Source of the DNA: Halorubrum sp. PV6
Lineage (GTDB): Archaea; Halobacteriota; Halobacteria; Halobacteriales; Haloferacaceae
Assembly: GCF_003990725.2 (NCBI RefSeq)
Contig: NZ_CP030064.1
Span: 558,001-622,000, forward strand
Length of the DNA: 64,000 nt
Direction of reading: 5' to 3'
The notes under the pieces: model-generated
The model's input: only the letters and a program-made list of their open reading frames with translations
Database searches by the model: none
What the model was told of the DNA's origin: nothing
In this document: piece by piece, positions 17,949-27,276 of the stretch
Layout of the letters: each line of letters starts with the position of its first letter
How positions within the stretch are numbered: the first letter of the stretch is position 1
Position numbers and translations under genes: made by a program

Positions 17949-20474
17949 ATGGGCGCACCGACGCCGTCGGGGCGGAGCGCCGACGAGGCGCCGGGCTGTA
18001 CCCTCTGCGAGTTACCGACCGCCGGCGTCGACGTGACCGACGGCGACGGCAACCGCTTCTGCTGTACCGGCTGTCGCGACGTGTACGAGACGCTCGGCGA
18101 CGTCGACGTCGACGCCGACGCGGTCCGCGAGCGTCGGCAGGACGGCGACGACGACCCGGACGACGCCGCGACGGTTCCCGCCGGCCACGAGGCGACGTTC
18201 TTGGAGGTCGACGGGATGCACTGTGCGACCTGCGAGGCGTTCATCGAGACGGTCGCCACGCAGACCGACGGGGTCAGCGCCGCGAGCGCCAGCTACGTCA
18301 CGGATACGGTACGTATCGACCACGACCCCGAGACGGTCAGCGCCGCCGACCTCTCGGAGGCGGTGAGCGGGCTCGGCTACAGCGCGTACGACCGCGCAGA
18401 CGCCTTCTCGCGCCGTCAGGCGAACAACATGGCGACGGCGCGGCTCGCGGTCGGCGTCCTCGTCGGGATGGCGATCATGCTCCAGTACATCGTCATCATT
18501 TATCCGACGTACTTCGCGTTCCCCTTCTACAACGAGCGCACCTTGGAGTACCTCAACCAGGCGATGGCCTCGACCTCGGGGACGTACTTCTTCATCGTCA
18601 TCGCCGTGTTGACGACCATCGTCCTGTTCGTCACCGGGAAGCCGATCCTCCGGGGCGCGTACGTCAGCGCGAAGACGCGCTCGCCGAACATGGACCTCCT
18701 CGTCGCGCTCGCCGCGCTGAGCGCATACGCGTACAGCACGCTCGCCGTGATTTTCGTCGAGTCGCCGTCCATCTACTACGACGTGACCGTCGCGATCATC
18801 GTGATCGTCACCGTCGGCAACCACTACGAGGACTCGATCAAACGGCGCGCGACCGAACTCCTCTCCGATCTCACGGCGGTACAGGTCGACAGCGCCAGAC
18901 GGCTGGTGAGCGACGGCGGCGACGGCGAGACGGAGGAGGTGCCGCTCGACGCCCTCGAACCCGGCGACCGGCTGCTCGTGCGCGCCGGCGAGCGGGTCCC
19001 GGTCGACGGTGAAGCGATCGCCGGCGACGCCGCGGTCGACGAGTCGGTCATCACCGGCGAGTCGATGCCGGTCCGGAAGACCCCCGGCGACGCCGTCGTC
19101 GGCGGCTCGGTGGTCGCTGACGGGTCGATCACGGTCGCGGTCGGGCCGGACGCCACCTCCAGTCTCGACCGCGTCGCCGAACTCGTCTGGGACCTCCAGA
19201 GCGGGAACCACGGCGTGCAAAAACTCGCCGACCGGCTCGCGACCGTCTTCGTCCCGGTCGTCCTCGCGCTCGCGATCCTCGCGGCGGGCGCCAACCTCGC
19301 GCTCGGCAACGGCGTGACCGAGGCGATGCTCGTCGGCCTCACGGTGCTCATCGTCTCCTGTCCGTGTGCGCTCGGGCTCGCGACCCCACTCGCGGTGGCG
19401 GCCGGGATTCGCGACGCGCTCGAACGCTCCATCGTCATCTTCGACGACACCGTCTTCGAGCGCCTCCGCGGCGCCGACACCGTCGTCTTCGACAAGACGG
19501 GGACACTCACCACCGGCGAGATGCAGCTGGTCGCAGCCGATGTCGACGACGACCTGCTCCGGCTCGCCGCCGCCGTCGAGGAGCGCTCGGCGCACCCGGT
19601 CGGGCAGGCCATCGCCGCGGCGCGCGCCGACGACGGGCGCCTCGCCGGTGACCCGGCTTCGGACGCCGAGGGCGCGTCCCCCGCGGTCGCCGACGGCGGG
19701 GAGACGGCGGCGGCCCCCGCGAACGACGGCCTCGCAGTCACCGACTTCGAGAGCCACGCGCGGGGCGTCTCCGGGGTCGTCGACGGTGTCTCGGTCGTCG
19801 TCGGCCACCCGGACCTGTTCGACGAGCGCGGCTGGTCGGTCTCCGACGCGATCCGCGAGGAGGTGGCGGCGGCCCGCGAAGTGGGGCGCGTCCCGGTCGC
19901 GGTCGGCCGCGACGGCGCCGCGGAGGGGGTCATCGTGGTCGGCGACGAACTTCGCGAAGGGTGGGACGACACGGTGACCGCGCTGGGCGATTCGGGCGTC
20001 GAGGTGGTCGTTCTCACCGGTGACGACGCGCGGGCGGCGACGGTCTTCCGCGAGCACGACGCGGTCTCGTCGGTGTTCGCGGGCGTGCCCCCCGAGGGCA
20101 AAGCCGAGACGGTCGAGCGCTTAAAAACGCGCGGCCGGACGGTGATGGTCGGCGACGGGACCAACGACGCGCCGGCGCTCGCCGCGGCCGACCTCGGCGT
20201 CGCGCTCGGCGGCGGCACCGCGATGGCGGCCGACGCGGCCGACGTGGCCATCGTCGACGACAACCTCGACTCCGTGGCGACCGTCTTCGACCTGTCGCGG
20301 GCCGCGGGGCGGCGCGTGAAGGGGAACATCGGCTGGGCGTTCTGTTACAACGCCGTCGCCATCCCGCTCGCGGTGACCGGATTCTTAAACCCCCTGTTCG
20401 CCGCGGTCGCGATGGGGGCGTCCAGCCTCCTCGTCGTGACGAACTCCTCGCGCCCGCTGCTCGGCGAGGAGTAG
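17949..20474 (+). CDS. CcoI/CopA-type copper-translocating P1B-ATPase
   Basis: An 841-residue heavy-metal ATPase. It begins with a cysteine-rich domain (C17LLC-type pair, then FCCTGC at residues 37-42) like the metal-binding domain of FixI/CcoI ATPases, followed by an HMA domain with MHCATC (Cys92, Cys95). The membrane CPC is Cys471-Pro-Cys473, the phosphorylated Asp is 515 in DKTGT, and TGDD and GDGTNDAPAL complete the P and hinge motifs. CPC and CcoI-like N-terminus indicate Cu(I) export, probably for oxidase or cupredoxin metallation. Translation is probably coupled to the upstream SafE gene. Confidence 0.94.
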   Translation: MGAPTPSGRSADEAPGCTLCELPTAGVDVTDGDGNRFCCTGCRDVYETLGDVDVDADAVRERRQDGDDDPDDAATVPAGHEATFLEVDGMHCATCEAFIETVATQTDGVSAASASYVTDTVRIDHDPETVSAADLSEAVSGLGYSAYDRADAFSRRQANNMATARLAVGVLVGMAIMLQYIVIIYPTYFAFPFYNERTLEYLNQAMASTSGTYFFIVIAVLTTIVLFVTGKPILRGAYVSAKTRSPNMDLLVALAALSAYAYSTLAVIFVESPSIYYDVTVAIIVIVTVGNHYEDSIKRRATELLSDLTAVQVDSARRLVSDGGDGETEEVPLDALEPGDRLLVRAGERVPVDGEAIAGDAAVDESVITGESMPVRKTPGDAVVGGSVVADGSITVAVGPDATSSLDRVAELVWDLQSGNHGVQKLADRLATVFVPVVLALAILAAGANLALGNGVTEAMLVGLTVLIVSCPCALGLATPLAVAAGIRDALERSIVIFDDTVFERLRGADTVVFDKTGTLTTGEMQLVAADVDDDLLRLAAAVEERSAHPVGQAIAAARADDGRLAGDPASDAEGASPAVADGGETAAAPANDGLAVTDFESHARGVSGVVDGVSVVVGHPDLFDERGWSVSDAIREEVAAAREVGRVPVAVGRDGAAEGVIVVGDELREGWDDTVTALGDSGVEVVVLTGDDARAATVFREHDAVSSVFAGVPPEGKAETVERLKTRGRTVMVGDGTNDAPALAAADLGVALGGGTAMAADAADVAIVDDNLDSVATVFDLSRAAGRRVKGNIGWAFCYNAVAIPLAVTGFLNPLFAAVAMGASSLLVVTNSSRPLLGEE

Positions 20475-20535
20475 GTCGCCACCCAGGCCCGCCGCGACCG
20501 CAAGCGACTTTCCCGTCACGCGAGTACTGCTGGCC

Positions 20536-21369
20536 ATGTCACAGCGACAGCAGTCCTTCGACGTTCCGACCCGCGACGGAATGCCCGTCCTCGGCCTCGG
20601 CACGTGGGAAAACGACGACCCCGCGCAGTGTACCGAGTCGGTGACGACCGCGCTCGAATCCGGCTACACCCACGTCGACACCGCACAGATCTACGGGAAC
20701 GAGGCCGCGGTCGGCGACGGTATCGCCGACGCCGACGTCGACCGCGACGACGTGTTCCTCGCGACGAAGGTGTGGATCGACCAGCTCGCGCCCGAGGACG
20801 TGGCGGCGTCGACCCGCGAGAGCCTCGAAAAGCTCGGCACCGAGTACGTCGACCTGCTGTACGTCCACTGGCCGGCCGGCGCGTACGACCCCGCCGAGAC
20901 GCTGCCCGCGTTCGCGGAGCTTCGCGACGACGGCCTGATCGACCGCATCGGCGTCTCGAACTTCGAGCCCGAACACCTCGACGCCGCGACCGATGCGCTC
21001 GGCGAGACGCCGTTCGCGAACCAGGTCGAGATGCACCCGATGCTCCAGCAGGACGACCTGCGTGCGTACGCCGACGCCAACGACATCGAACTCGTCGCCT
21101 ACTCGCCGCTCGCCCGCGGCCACGTTTTCGACGCGCCCGAGATTACCGACATCGCCGAGAAACACGACGCCAGCGCGGCGCAGGTGAGCCTCGCGTGGCT
21201 CCGCGAGAAGGGCGTCACCGCCATCCCGAAGGCGACGAGCGAGTCTCACATCGCCGACAACTGGGCGAGTCTCGGCCTCGAACTCGACGCGGAGGACATC
21301 GAAGCGGTCGACGCCATCGACCGGACCGACCGCCGAGTCGACCCGGACTTCGGCCCGGACTGGGACTGA
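20536..21369 (+). CDS. Aldo/keto reductase
   Basis: A 277-residue NADPH-dependent TIM-barrel oxidoreductase of the 2,5-diketo-D-gluconate reductase group. The catalytic tetrad is visible: Asp in HVDTAQIYGNE, Tyr in the same block, Lys in FLATKVW and His in LLYVHWP. The coenzyme region AIPKATSESHIADNW is present near the C-terminus. The natural substrate cannot be told. It is a single gene between copA and a convergent histidine kinase. Confidence 0.94.
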   Translation: MSQRQQSFDVPTRDGMPVLGLGTWENDDPAQCTESVTTALESGYTHVDTAQIYGNEAAVGDGIADADVDRDDVFLATKVWIDQLAPEDVAASTRESLEKLGTEYVDLLYVHWPAGAYDPAETLPAFAELRDDGLIDRIGVSNFEPEHLDAATDALGETPFANQVEMHPMLQQDDLRAYADANDIELVAYSPLARGHVFDAPEITDIAEKHDASAAQVSLAWLREKGVTAIPKATSESHIADNWASLGLELDAEDIEAVDAIDRTDRRVDPDFGPDWD

Positions 21370-21410
21370 GGAGTCTCCCTGCGTGACGCGCGACAGGGAA
21401 TGGCAGGGCC

Positions 21411-22805
21411 TCAGTCTGACACTCTCGGCAGCCGAATCGTGATCTCGTTGCCGTCGTCGGGGTCCGCCGACACCGCGATGCTCCCGCCGGAGATGTCCAC
21501 ACACCAGTACACCAGCCAGAACCCCAGCCCCGTGCTGTGGTAGACGCTGCTCATGTCGTGGTCGCCCGTGAGCACGTCCGTCTCCGCCGAGGGTATCGGC
21601 GCGTGGTCGTCTCGGACGACGACCACGGCCTCGGTCGGCGTCGCTCGGAGCGCGACGCGGACGCTCGGCTCGCCGTCGGCGGCGTGTTTGATCGCGTTTT
21701 CGATCAGTTCGACGACCGCGAGCTGTAGCTCCGTGCAGGCCTCGACCGTGACCGATTCGAGGGCCGACACCTCGACTGTGGCGTTCGGGTAGCGGTCCCG
21801 GATGTCCGCCACGCACTCGCCGACCACCTGCTCGAGGTCGATGCGCACGCGGTCCTGCTGTTCGGTGATGAGCTTGATGATTCCCCGCTCCTTTTCGGCG
21901 GTCTCGAGGAGCGCCTCGCCCACGCGTCGGATCACCGCGGTGTGTTCGGCCGCGCCCGGCACCTCGGACTCGAGGATGTCCGTCTTCCCGAAGATCACGT
22001 TGAGATCGTTCCGGAGGTTGTGCCGGAGGAGGTTATCCATCACGACGAGTTGGCGCTCGCGCCGGCGGCGGTTCGTGACATCCCTCGTGAACCCCGTGAT
22101 GCGGACCACCTCGCCGTCGACCGTGATCGGCTCGGCCTGCACCCAGACCCAGCTGTGGTCGCCCTCGCTCGGGCTCACCCGGTACTCGATGTCGACGGCG
22201 GTGCCCGCCGAGAGGAGGTCCATCGCCTCCTTGACTCTCGGCGCGTCGGCGTCGTGGATCGACTCGAAGAAGGCCGTCGGATCCTCCTGTAAGGCTTCAC
22301 GCGAGGTCCCGTATATCTCCTCGTAGGCGGGGTTTACGAACAACAGCTCGGACCAGTCGTCGTTGAACATCCAGAGGACGTCGCCGGAGACGGCCGCGAC
22401 CTCCTTGCGGTGCGACTCGCTTTCGGCACGGTCCCGCTCGGCTTCGACCCGGTCGGTGATGTCCCGAGAGCTGACGACGAAGCCGTCGAGCGCGGCGTCG
22501 GTGAGGTTCGACATGCGGCTTTCGACCCACACCCACGACCCGTCCGCGCTCCGGTGGCGGTACTCGACGACCTCTTCGGCGAAGCCGTCGCTCTCTATCG
22601 CCTGGGCGAACGACTGCCGGACCAACGCGCGCTCGTCGGGATGGACGTACGCGAACGCCGACTCGCCGACGAGGTCGTCCGGGGCGAAGCCGAGGATCCG
22701 CCGGGCCGCCTCGTTGACGTAGGTGAACGTTCCCCGTTCGTCGAGGAGGGCGATCTTGTCCTGTGTCCGATCGAGCAGGAGTCCGAGTTGCTCGGACTGT
22801 TCCAT
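21411..22805 (-). CDS. Double-PAS sensor histidine kinase
   Basis: A 464-residue soluble kinase with two PAS/PAC units (about residues 5-125 and 130-250, the PAC ends being SSRDITDRVEAE and FTRDVTNRRRRE), a phosphoacceptor helix with the His in LLRHNLRNDLNVIFGK, and a HATPase domain (ELIENAIKHAADG, HSTGLGFWLVYWCVD). No membrane helix is seen, so it senses an internal signal such as redox or light. It is an orphan kinase without an adjacent response regulator. Confidence 0.93.
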   Translation of the reverse strand: MEQSEQLGLLLDRTQDKIALLDERGTFTYVNEAARRILGFAPDDLVGESAFAYVHPDERALVRQSFAQAIESDGFAEEVVEYRHRSADGSWVWVESRMSNLTDAALDGFVVSSRDITDRVEAERDRAESESHRKEVAAVSGDVLWMFNDDWSELLFVNPAYEEIYGTSREALQEDPTAFFESIHDADAPRVKEAMDLLSAGTAVDIEYRVSPSEGDHSWVWVQAEPITVDGEVVRITGFTRDVTNRRRRERQLVVMDNLLRHNLRNDLNVIFGKTDILESEVPGAAEHTAVIRRVGEALLETAEKERGIIKLITEQQDRVRIDLEQVVGECVADIRDRYPNATVEVSALESVTVEACTELQLAVVELIENAIKHAADGEPSVRVALRATPTEAVVVVRDDHAPIPSAETDVLTGDHDMSSVYHSTGLGFWLVYWCVDISGGSIAVSADPDDGNEITIRLPRVSD

Positions 22806-22861
22806 CGGCCTCCACCTTCCTTGCGACGACGGATAAGGATCCCGCCCGTCTCGGTCCCGTC

Positions 22862-24715
22862 TCAGACGTGTTTGGCGAGGAAATCGACGACCCCGCGGTA
22901 CGCTTCGAGGCGGTTCTCCAGCTTCGAGAAGCCGTGTCCCTCGTCGTCGAAGATCAGTTTCCGGACGGGGACGCCCTGCTCGCGCGCCTGCTCGACGATC
23001 TGTTCGGCCTCGCCGACGGGAACCCGCGGGTCGTTCGCGCCGTGCAGGACGAAGAGGGGCGACTCGATGGCCTCGATGTTGTTGATCGGCGAGATGGATT
23101 CGAGGAACTCACGATCCGCGTCGAGCGAGCCGTACTCGGCTTCCCGCAGTTCGCGGCGCCACTCGCCGGTGTTCTCTAAGAACGTCACGAAGTTCGCGAT
23201 ACCGACGATGTCGACGCCGGCGGCCCACAGCTCGGGGTACTCCGTCAGCGCCGCGAGCACCATGAACCCGCCGTAGGAGCCGCCCATCGCGACGACGCGG
23301 TCCGGGTCGACCTCGGGGTGGTCGTGGAGCCACTCGACGCCGGCCCGGACGTCCGCGACCGAGTCCATCCGCTTTTCCACGTCGTCGAGCGCGGCGTACG
23401 CCTTCCCGTACCCGGCCGAGCCGCGGACGTTCGGCTCGAAGACGGCGTACCCGTTGTTCAGCAGGTACTGCTTGACGGAGGCGAACGACGGCCGGCGCTG
23501 CGACTCGGGGCCGCCGTGGATGTCGACGACGACGGGGTAGCCGTCGGCCGGCGGTTCAGTCTCCGGGACGGAGAAGAAGGCGGGGATCTTCCGGTCGTCG
23601 AAGGTCGGGTAGTGGACCAGTTCGGGCTCGACGAAGGTGTCCCGCGGGATACCCGCGGTCGAGGCGGCGGTCCAGCGCGTCGTCTCGCCGGTCGTCGTCT
23701 CGACGACGTAGACGTTCGCGTTGTGGGTGCTGCCGGTCGCGGTGATGGCGAAGCGGTCCCCGTCGGGGCCGAAGCTCACGCCGCCGGCGACGCCGTCGGG
23801 GAGGTCGGGCGCCGGGTACGGGTCGACTCGGTCGGGTTCGACCAGTTCGCCGACGGTTATCTCGGTGCGGCCGTCGACGTTACGCGAGTAGACGACGCGG
23901 CGGGAGTCCTCGTGGATCGCGACGCCGTCCACGTTCCAGCCGTCGTCGCCGCCGGGCGTCTCGGGGGCGTCCTCGTCGGCGTCCTCGTCGGCTCCGGAGG
24001 CGACGACGGCGAACTCGCCCGTGTCGAGGTCGAGCCGCTCTAAGCGCAGCGTGTCGCTGTCGCGGTCGGTGACGAGGTAGAGCGCGTCGCCGTCCGGCCC
24101 CCACTCCGGGCTCCCGTACCGCACGTCGCCCTCGTGGGGCGTGTGGTGGGTCAGGTCGCCGGAGGCGATGTCGAGGGTGAACACGTCGTGGTCGAACGAC
24201 GAGTGCGCCTCGTGGACGATCAGCCGGTCGTCGCTCGGCGACCAGCCGGCCACGGAGAGCCAGCCGTCGCCCTCGTACACCAGTTCCGCGTCGTTGCCGG
24301 TCGCGTCGCGGGCCTGCACGTACACGTCGAAGACGGCCTCGTCGCGGCGGTTCGAGGCGAACGCGAAGCGGTCGCCCTCGCTGTCCCACCCGCCCCAGCG
24401 GTGTTTCGCGCCGGGTCGCGCCGTGAGGTCGGTTATCACGCCCGACTCGTAGTTGAGCAGGTACAGCTGAGCGCGCTCGTTGCCCCCCTCGTCCATCGCG
24501 AAGACGGCCTCCGCGCGCTTCGGCGAGGAGTCGATAGCGGAGACCGACTCGTCGAAGAAGGTGTGCTGTTCGGGCCATCCGAGCGGCTCGGTCAGCGACC
24601 AGACCTGTCCGGTGCCGGTCGTGTTCAGGAGGAAGGAGAGGCGACCGTCGGGACCCAGGTCCGCGCCGCCGGCGTTCCGTACGTTGAGGTATCGCTCGAT
24701 GTCGTACCGGTGCAT
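22862..24715 (-). CDS. S9 family prolyl oligopeptidase-like peptidase
   Basis: A 617-residue peptidase related to acylaminoacyl-peptidases. An N-terminal beta-propeller (about residues 20-360, repeated W-SP/GPDGDR blades) precedes an alpha/beta hydrolase domain. The catalytic Ser is in MGGSYGGFM (about residue 480), Asp in HGANDPRVP and His in DDEGHGFSKLEN. It has no signal peptide and is probably cytosolic, trimming short peptides. The ATG at 24715 (MHRYDIERYLNVR) is chosen; an upstream in-frame start at 24769 would add a basic stretch that looks non-coding. Confidence 0.94.
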   Translation of the reverse strand: MHRYDIERYLNVRNAGGADLGPDGRLSFLLNTTGTGQVWSLTEPLGWPEQHTFFDESVSAIDSSPKRAEAVFAMDEGGNERAQLYLLNYESGVITDLTARPGAKHRWGGWDSEGDRFAFASNRRDEAVFDVYVQARDATGNDAELVYEGDGWLSVAGWSPSDDRLIVHEAHSSFDHDVFTLDIASGDLTHHTPHEGDVRYGSPEWGPDGDALYLVTDRDSDTLRLERLDLDTGEFAVVASGADEDADEDAPETPGGDDGWNVDGVAIHEDSRRVVYSRNVDGRTEITVGELVEPDRVDPYPAPDLPDGVAGGVSFGPDGDRFAITATGSTHNANVYVVETTTGETTRWTAASTAGIPRDTFVEPELVHYPTFDDRKIPAFFSVPETEPPADGYPVVVDIHGGPESQRRPSFASVKQYLLNNGYAVFEPNVRGSAGYGKAYAALDDVEKRMDSVADVRAGVEWLHDHPEVDPDRVVAMGGSYGGFMVLAALTEYPELWAAGVDIVGIANFVTFLENTGEWRRELREAEYGSLDADREFLESISPINNIEAIESPLFVLHGANDPRVPVGEAEQIVEQAREQGVPVRKLIFDDEGHGFSKLENRLEAYRGVVDFLAKHV

Positions 24716-24850
24716 GCGCTTCGATTCCCGGCGTAGTGGGAAACCGTTTCGGGTGACAACGTGGGACACGCGCCACCGGACGGGCCGTCCGTCGACCCGC
24801 GCCGTCCGGATGCCGTGTCTTTTTGGTTACCCCTGCCGTCCGGTCGGCGT

Positions 24851-25900
24851 ATGCGCGTCGCGTTCGTCTCGCTTTTCGCTCCCGGTCACGGCGACACGCC
24901 GGCGCGGTCGCGGACGCGACGGATCGCCGCGGGGCTCGCGGAGCGCGGCCACGACGTGGTCTGGCTCTGCGCTCGGTGGTGGGGCGGCGACCACGACGCC
25001 TTCGAGGAGGACGGTATCGCGTACCGCTCGGTGACCGCCGACCCGTCGCCGGCGACGTTTTCCGCCCGCCTCCCCTTCGCGCTCCGGCGCGTGGCCCCCG
25101 ACGTGGTCCACGCGGTCAACACCCCGCCGACGCCGGGACTCGCGGCCACGGTCGCGGGCACGCTCTCGCGGACGCCCGTCGTCGTCGACTGGTGGCGCGA
25201 CCACCCCGCGGACTCTCGGCAGCGGTACGGGCTCCTCGCTCGCCGGGCCGACGCCGTCACCGCCCCCTCCCGGACGACCAAGACGCTGGTGCGCGAACAC
25301 GGCGCGGCCGGCGACGACGTGCGAGTGGTCCCGGAGAGCATCGACTTCGACCTCGTCGAGAGCGCCGGCGTCGACGACCGGTTCGACGCCGTGTACGCGC
25401 GCCGGCTGGACCGCCACGCCAACGTCGAGACGTTCCTGCTCGGCCTCGCGGAACTCCGCGGCCGCGACTGGACCGCCGCCGTCGTCGGCGACGGCCCCGA
25501 GCGCGCGCGGATCGAGGCGGCTGCGAGCGACCTCCGGATCGCCGACCGGGTGTCGTTCCTCGGCGACGTGCCGCTGCGCGAGCGGGTCGAACTATTTAAA
25601 GGCACACACGTCGTGGCCGCGACGGCGACGTGGGAGACGTTCCCGACGGACCTGCTGTGGGCGCTGGCGTGCGGCTGCGTGGCGCTCGTCGAGTATCAGG
25701 CGGATTCGAGCGCCCACGAGCTCGTGGAGGGGCGTCGACGCGGGCGACTCGTCACGAGCCCGGCGGAACTCGCCGACGAGTTCGTCGCCGTCGCCGACCT
25801 CGACCGGAAGTCGGTCGAGCGCGACTTCGCCGACTACGACCACGAGGCGGTGCTCGACCGAGTGACGAACCTCTATCGGGACTTGCGAGACGAATCGTAA
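24851..25900 (+). CDS. GT4-type glycosyltransferase
   Basis: A 349-residue GT-B fold enzyme. The N-terminal acceptor domain starts MRVAFVSLFAPGHGDTP and has TRRIAAGLAERGHDVVWL. The C-terminal nucleotide-sugar domain shows VVGDGPERARIEAAA, VSFLGDVPLRERVELFK and TWETFPTDLLWALACGC, the E-x7-E-type region of GT4 enzymes in a slightly varied form. It has no membrane helix. The sugar and acceptor are unknown; protein N-glycosylation or glycolipid synthesis is possible. It stands alone. Confidence 0.88.
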   Translation: MRVAFVSLFAPGHGDTPARSRTRRIAAGLAERGHDVVWLCARWWGGDHDAFEEDGIAYRSVTADPSPATFSARLPFALRRVAPDVVHAVNTPPTPGLAATVAGTLSRTPVVVDWWRDHPADSRQRYGLLARRADAVTAPSRTTKTLVREHGAAGDDVRVVPESIDFDLVESAGVDDRFDAVYARRLDRHANVETFLLGLAELRGRDWTAAVVGDGPERARIEAAASDLRIADRVSFLGDVPLRERVELFKGTHVVAATATWETFPTDLLWALACGCVALVEYQADSSAHELVEGRRRGRLVTSPAELADEFVAVADLDRKSVERDFADYDHEAVLDRVTNLYRDLRDES

Positions 25901-25918
25901 GGCGCGGCGGCCGGCCGA

Positions 25919-26554
25919 CTACTCCTCGTCGGTGATGTCGCCGCCGTACTTCATGAAGATGAACGCGAGCCCCAGCGTGCTCACCATCGCGACGAACGTC
26001 GCGACGCTGAGCGCGCGGGCGCCCTGCGGGACGAACACGGCGTCGGAGCCGCCGCCACCGCCCGTCGATTCGGTCTCGATGTCGCCGCCGACGGCGAGGC
26101 CGGCGTGCATACCGACCGCGGTGTGGGGGACACAGTGGTAGTGGGTGATTCCAACATCGTCCTCGCTCGTCTCGTACTCGTAGGTCGCGCCCTCCTCGCC
26201 GACCGGGTCGCCGCTGTCGAGGGCGGCCGGGCCGCCGCCCTCGACCGTCTGAACGTTGTGGGCGCCGCCGGCGCCCGTCCACTCGAAGGTGATCGTCGTG
26301 CCGGGGTCGACCCAAAGCAGCGTCGCGTCGAACGCGAGCCCCTGGTCGCCGGCGCCGACCTGCACCGTGACCTCGCTCTCGCCGCGAGCGTCCTGATACG
26401 ACCCGACGTTCCCGCTGCTGGCCCCGCTCGGCCAGACCGGCTGTTCCTCCTGTGCCGCCGCGGTCCCCGTCGTCGCCGCCGTCGCTCCCGCGACGCCGGC
26501 CGCGCCGCCGGCGGTCCGGATGAACGTGCGCCGAGAGACGTCGTCCGTGCTCAT
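25919..26554 (-). CDS. Halocyanin domain protein with C-terminal membrane anchor
   Basis: A 211-residue exported blue copper protein. It has a Tat signal (SRRTFIRTAGG) ending near AAAQEEQP, a cupredoxin domain with copper ligands His in GGAHNVQTV and Cys, His and Met in YHCVPHTAVGMHAG, a Gly-rich linker, and a C-terminal helix (VATFVAMVSTLGLAFIFM) that anchors it with the domain outside. Such anchored halocyanins often serve cytochrome bc or oxidase complexes, but no respiratory gene is adjacent here. It is the second cupredoxin of the window. Confidence 0.92.
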   Translation of the reverse strand: MSTDDVSRRTFIRTAGGAAGVAGATAATTGTAAAQEEQPVWPSGASSGNVGSYQDARGESEVTVQVGAGDQGLAFDATLLWVDPGTTITFEWTGAGGAHNVQTVEGGGPAALDSGDPVGEEGATYEYETSEDDVGITHYHCVPHTAVGMHAGLAVGGDIETESTGGGGGSDAVFVPQGARALSVATFVAMVSTLGLAFIFMKYGGDITDEE

Positions 26555-26621
26555 ACACCCCGGTTCGTGACGGCCTGTAGTGAATATGTTGATCCGAGGG
26601 CGGGCCCTTGACTCGCGCGCC

Positions 26622-26657
26622 GCCGCGATGGTCGCAATCGCCGCGATGGTCGCAATC
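26622..26657. repeat. 18-bp perfect tandem duplication upstream of pyrE
   Basis: Two adjacent copies of GCCGCGATGGTCGCAATC occupy 26622-26639 and 26640-26657, followed by a degenerate partial third copy. They lie between the divergent halocyanin gene and the pyrE TATA element (GTTTATAAT at about 26682-26690). They may be a replication-slippage product or paired regulator sites. Confidence 0.75.
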
Positions 26658-26713
26658 GTCGCGGTCGCTCGCGTTTCGACCCGTTTATAATCGCCGCCGC
26701 ACGCCGTGCGAGT

Positions 26714-27262
26714 ATGACAGACGACGAGGGGCGGGCCGAACTCATCGCCGCGCTGCGAGCGGCCGACGCGGTCCAGTACGGGGAGTTCGAGCTCTCACAC
26801 GGCGGCACGAGCGACTACTACGTCGACAAGTACCTCTTCGAGACCGACCCGGACGCGCTCCGGCTGATCGCCGCGGCCTTTGCCGACCGACTCGCCGACA
26901 CCGACGCGACGCTCGCGGGCGTCGCGCTCGGCGCGGTCCCGCTCGTGGCCGTCACGGCCGCCGAGATGGGCCGCCCGTACGTCATCGCCCGCAAGCAGGC
27001 GAAGGAGTACGGCACCGGCAACCGCATCGAGGGGCGACTCGACGAGGGCGAGGAAGTCATCGTCTTAGAAGACATCGCCACGACCGGCCAGTCCGCCGTC
27101 GACGCGGTCGAGGCGCTCCGTGAGGCGGGCGCGACGGTGAACCGCGTCCTGGTCGTCGTCGACCGCGAGGAGGGCGCAGCCGACCTCCTCGCCGACCACG
27201 ATATCGAACTGGAGTCGCTGCTCACGGCGACGGAACTGCTGGCGGAGCGAGACGCGGAGTAG
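26714..27262 (+). CDS. pyrE: Orotate phosphoribosyltransferase
   Basis: A 182-residue enzyme that joins orotate to PRPP, forming orotidine monophosphate in pyrimidine synthesis. The PRPP-binding motif [18 protein letters not shown] is clear, as are the substrate regions [18 protein letters not shown] and [19 protein letters not shown]. This is the single-domain haloarchaeal PyrE type, used elsewhere as a 5-FOA marker. A TATA-like GTTTATAAT lies about 28 bases before the ATG, so the message is probably leaderless. Confidence 0.96.
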   Translation: MTDDEGRAELIAALRAADAVQYGEFELSHGGTSDYYVDKYLFETDPDALRLIAAAFADRLADTDATLAGVALGAVPLVAVTAAEMGRPYVIARKQAKEYGTGNRIEGRLDEGEEVIVLEDIATTGQSAVDAVEALREAGATVNRVLVVVDREEGAADLLADHDIELESLLTATELLAERDAE

Positions 27263-27276
27263 CCTTTCTCCCGCGA

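Noticed and set aside
18012-20057. 681-residue minus-strand frame over the copper ATPase
   Set aside because: A mirror of the real gene on the opposite strand. High GC leaves long antisense frames open; no motif was seen.
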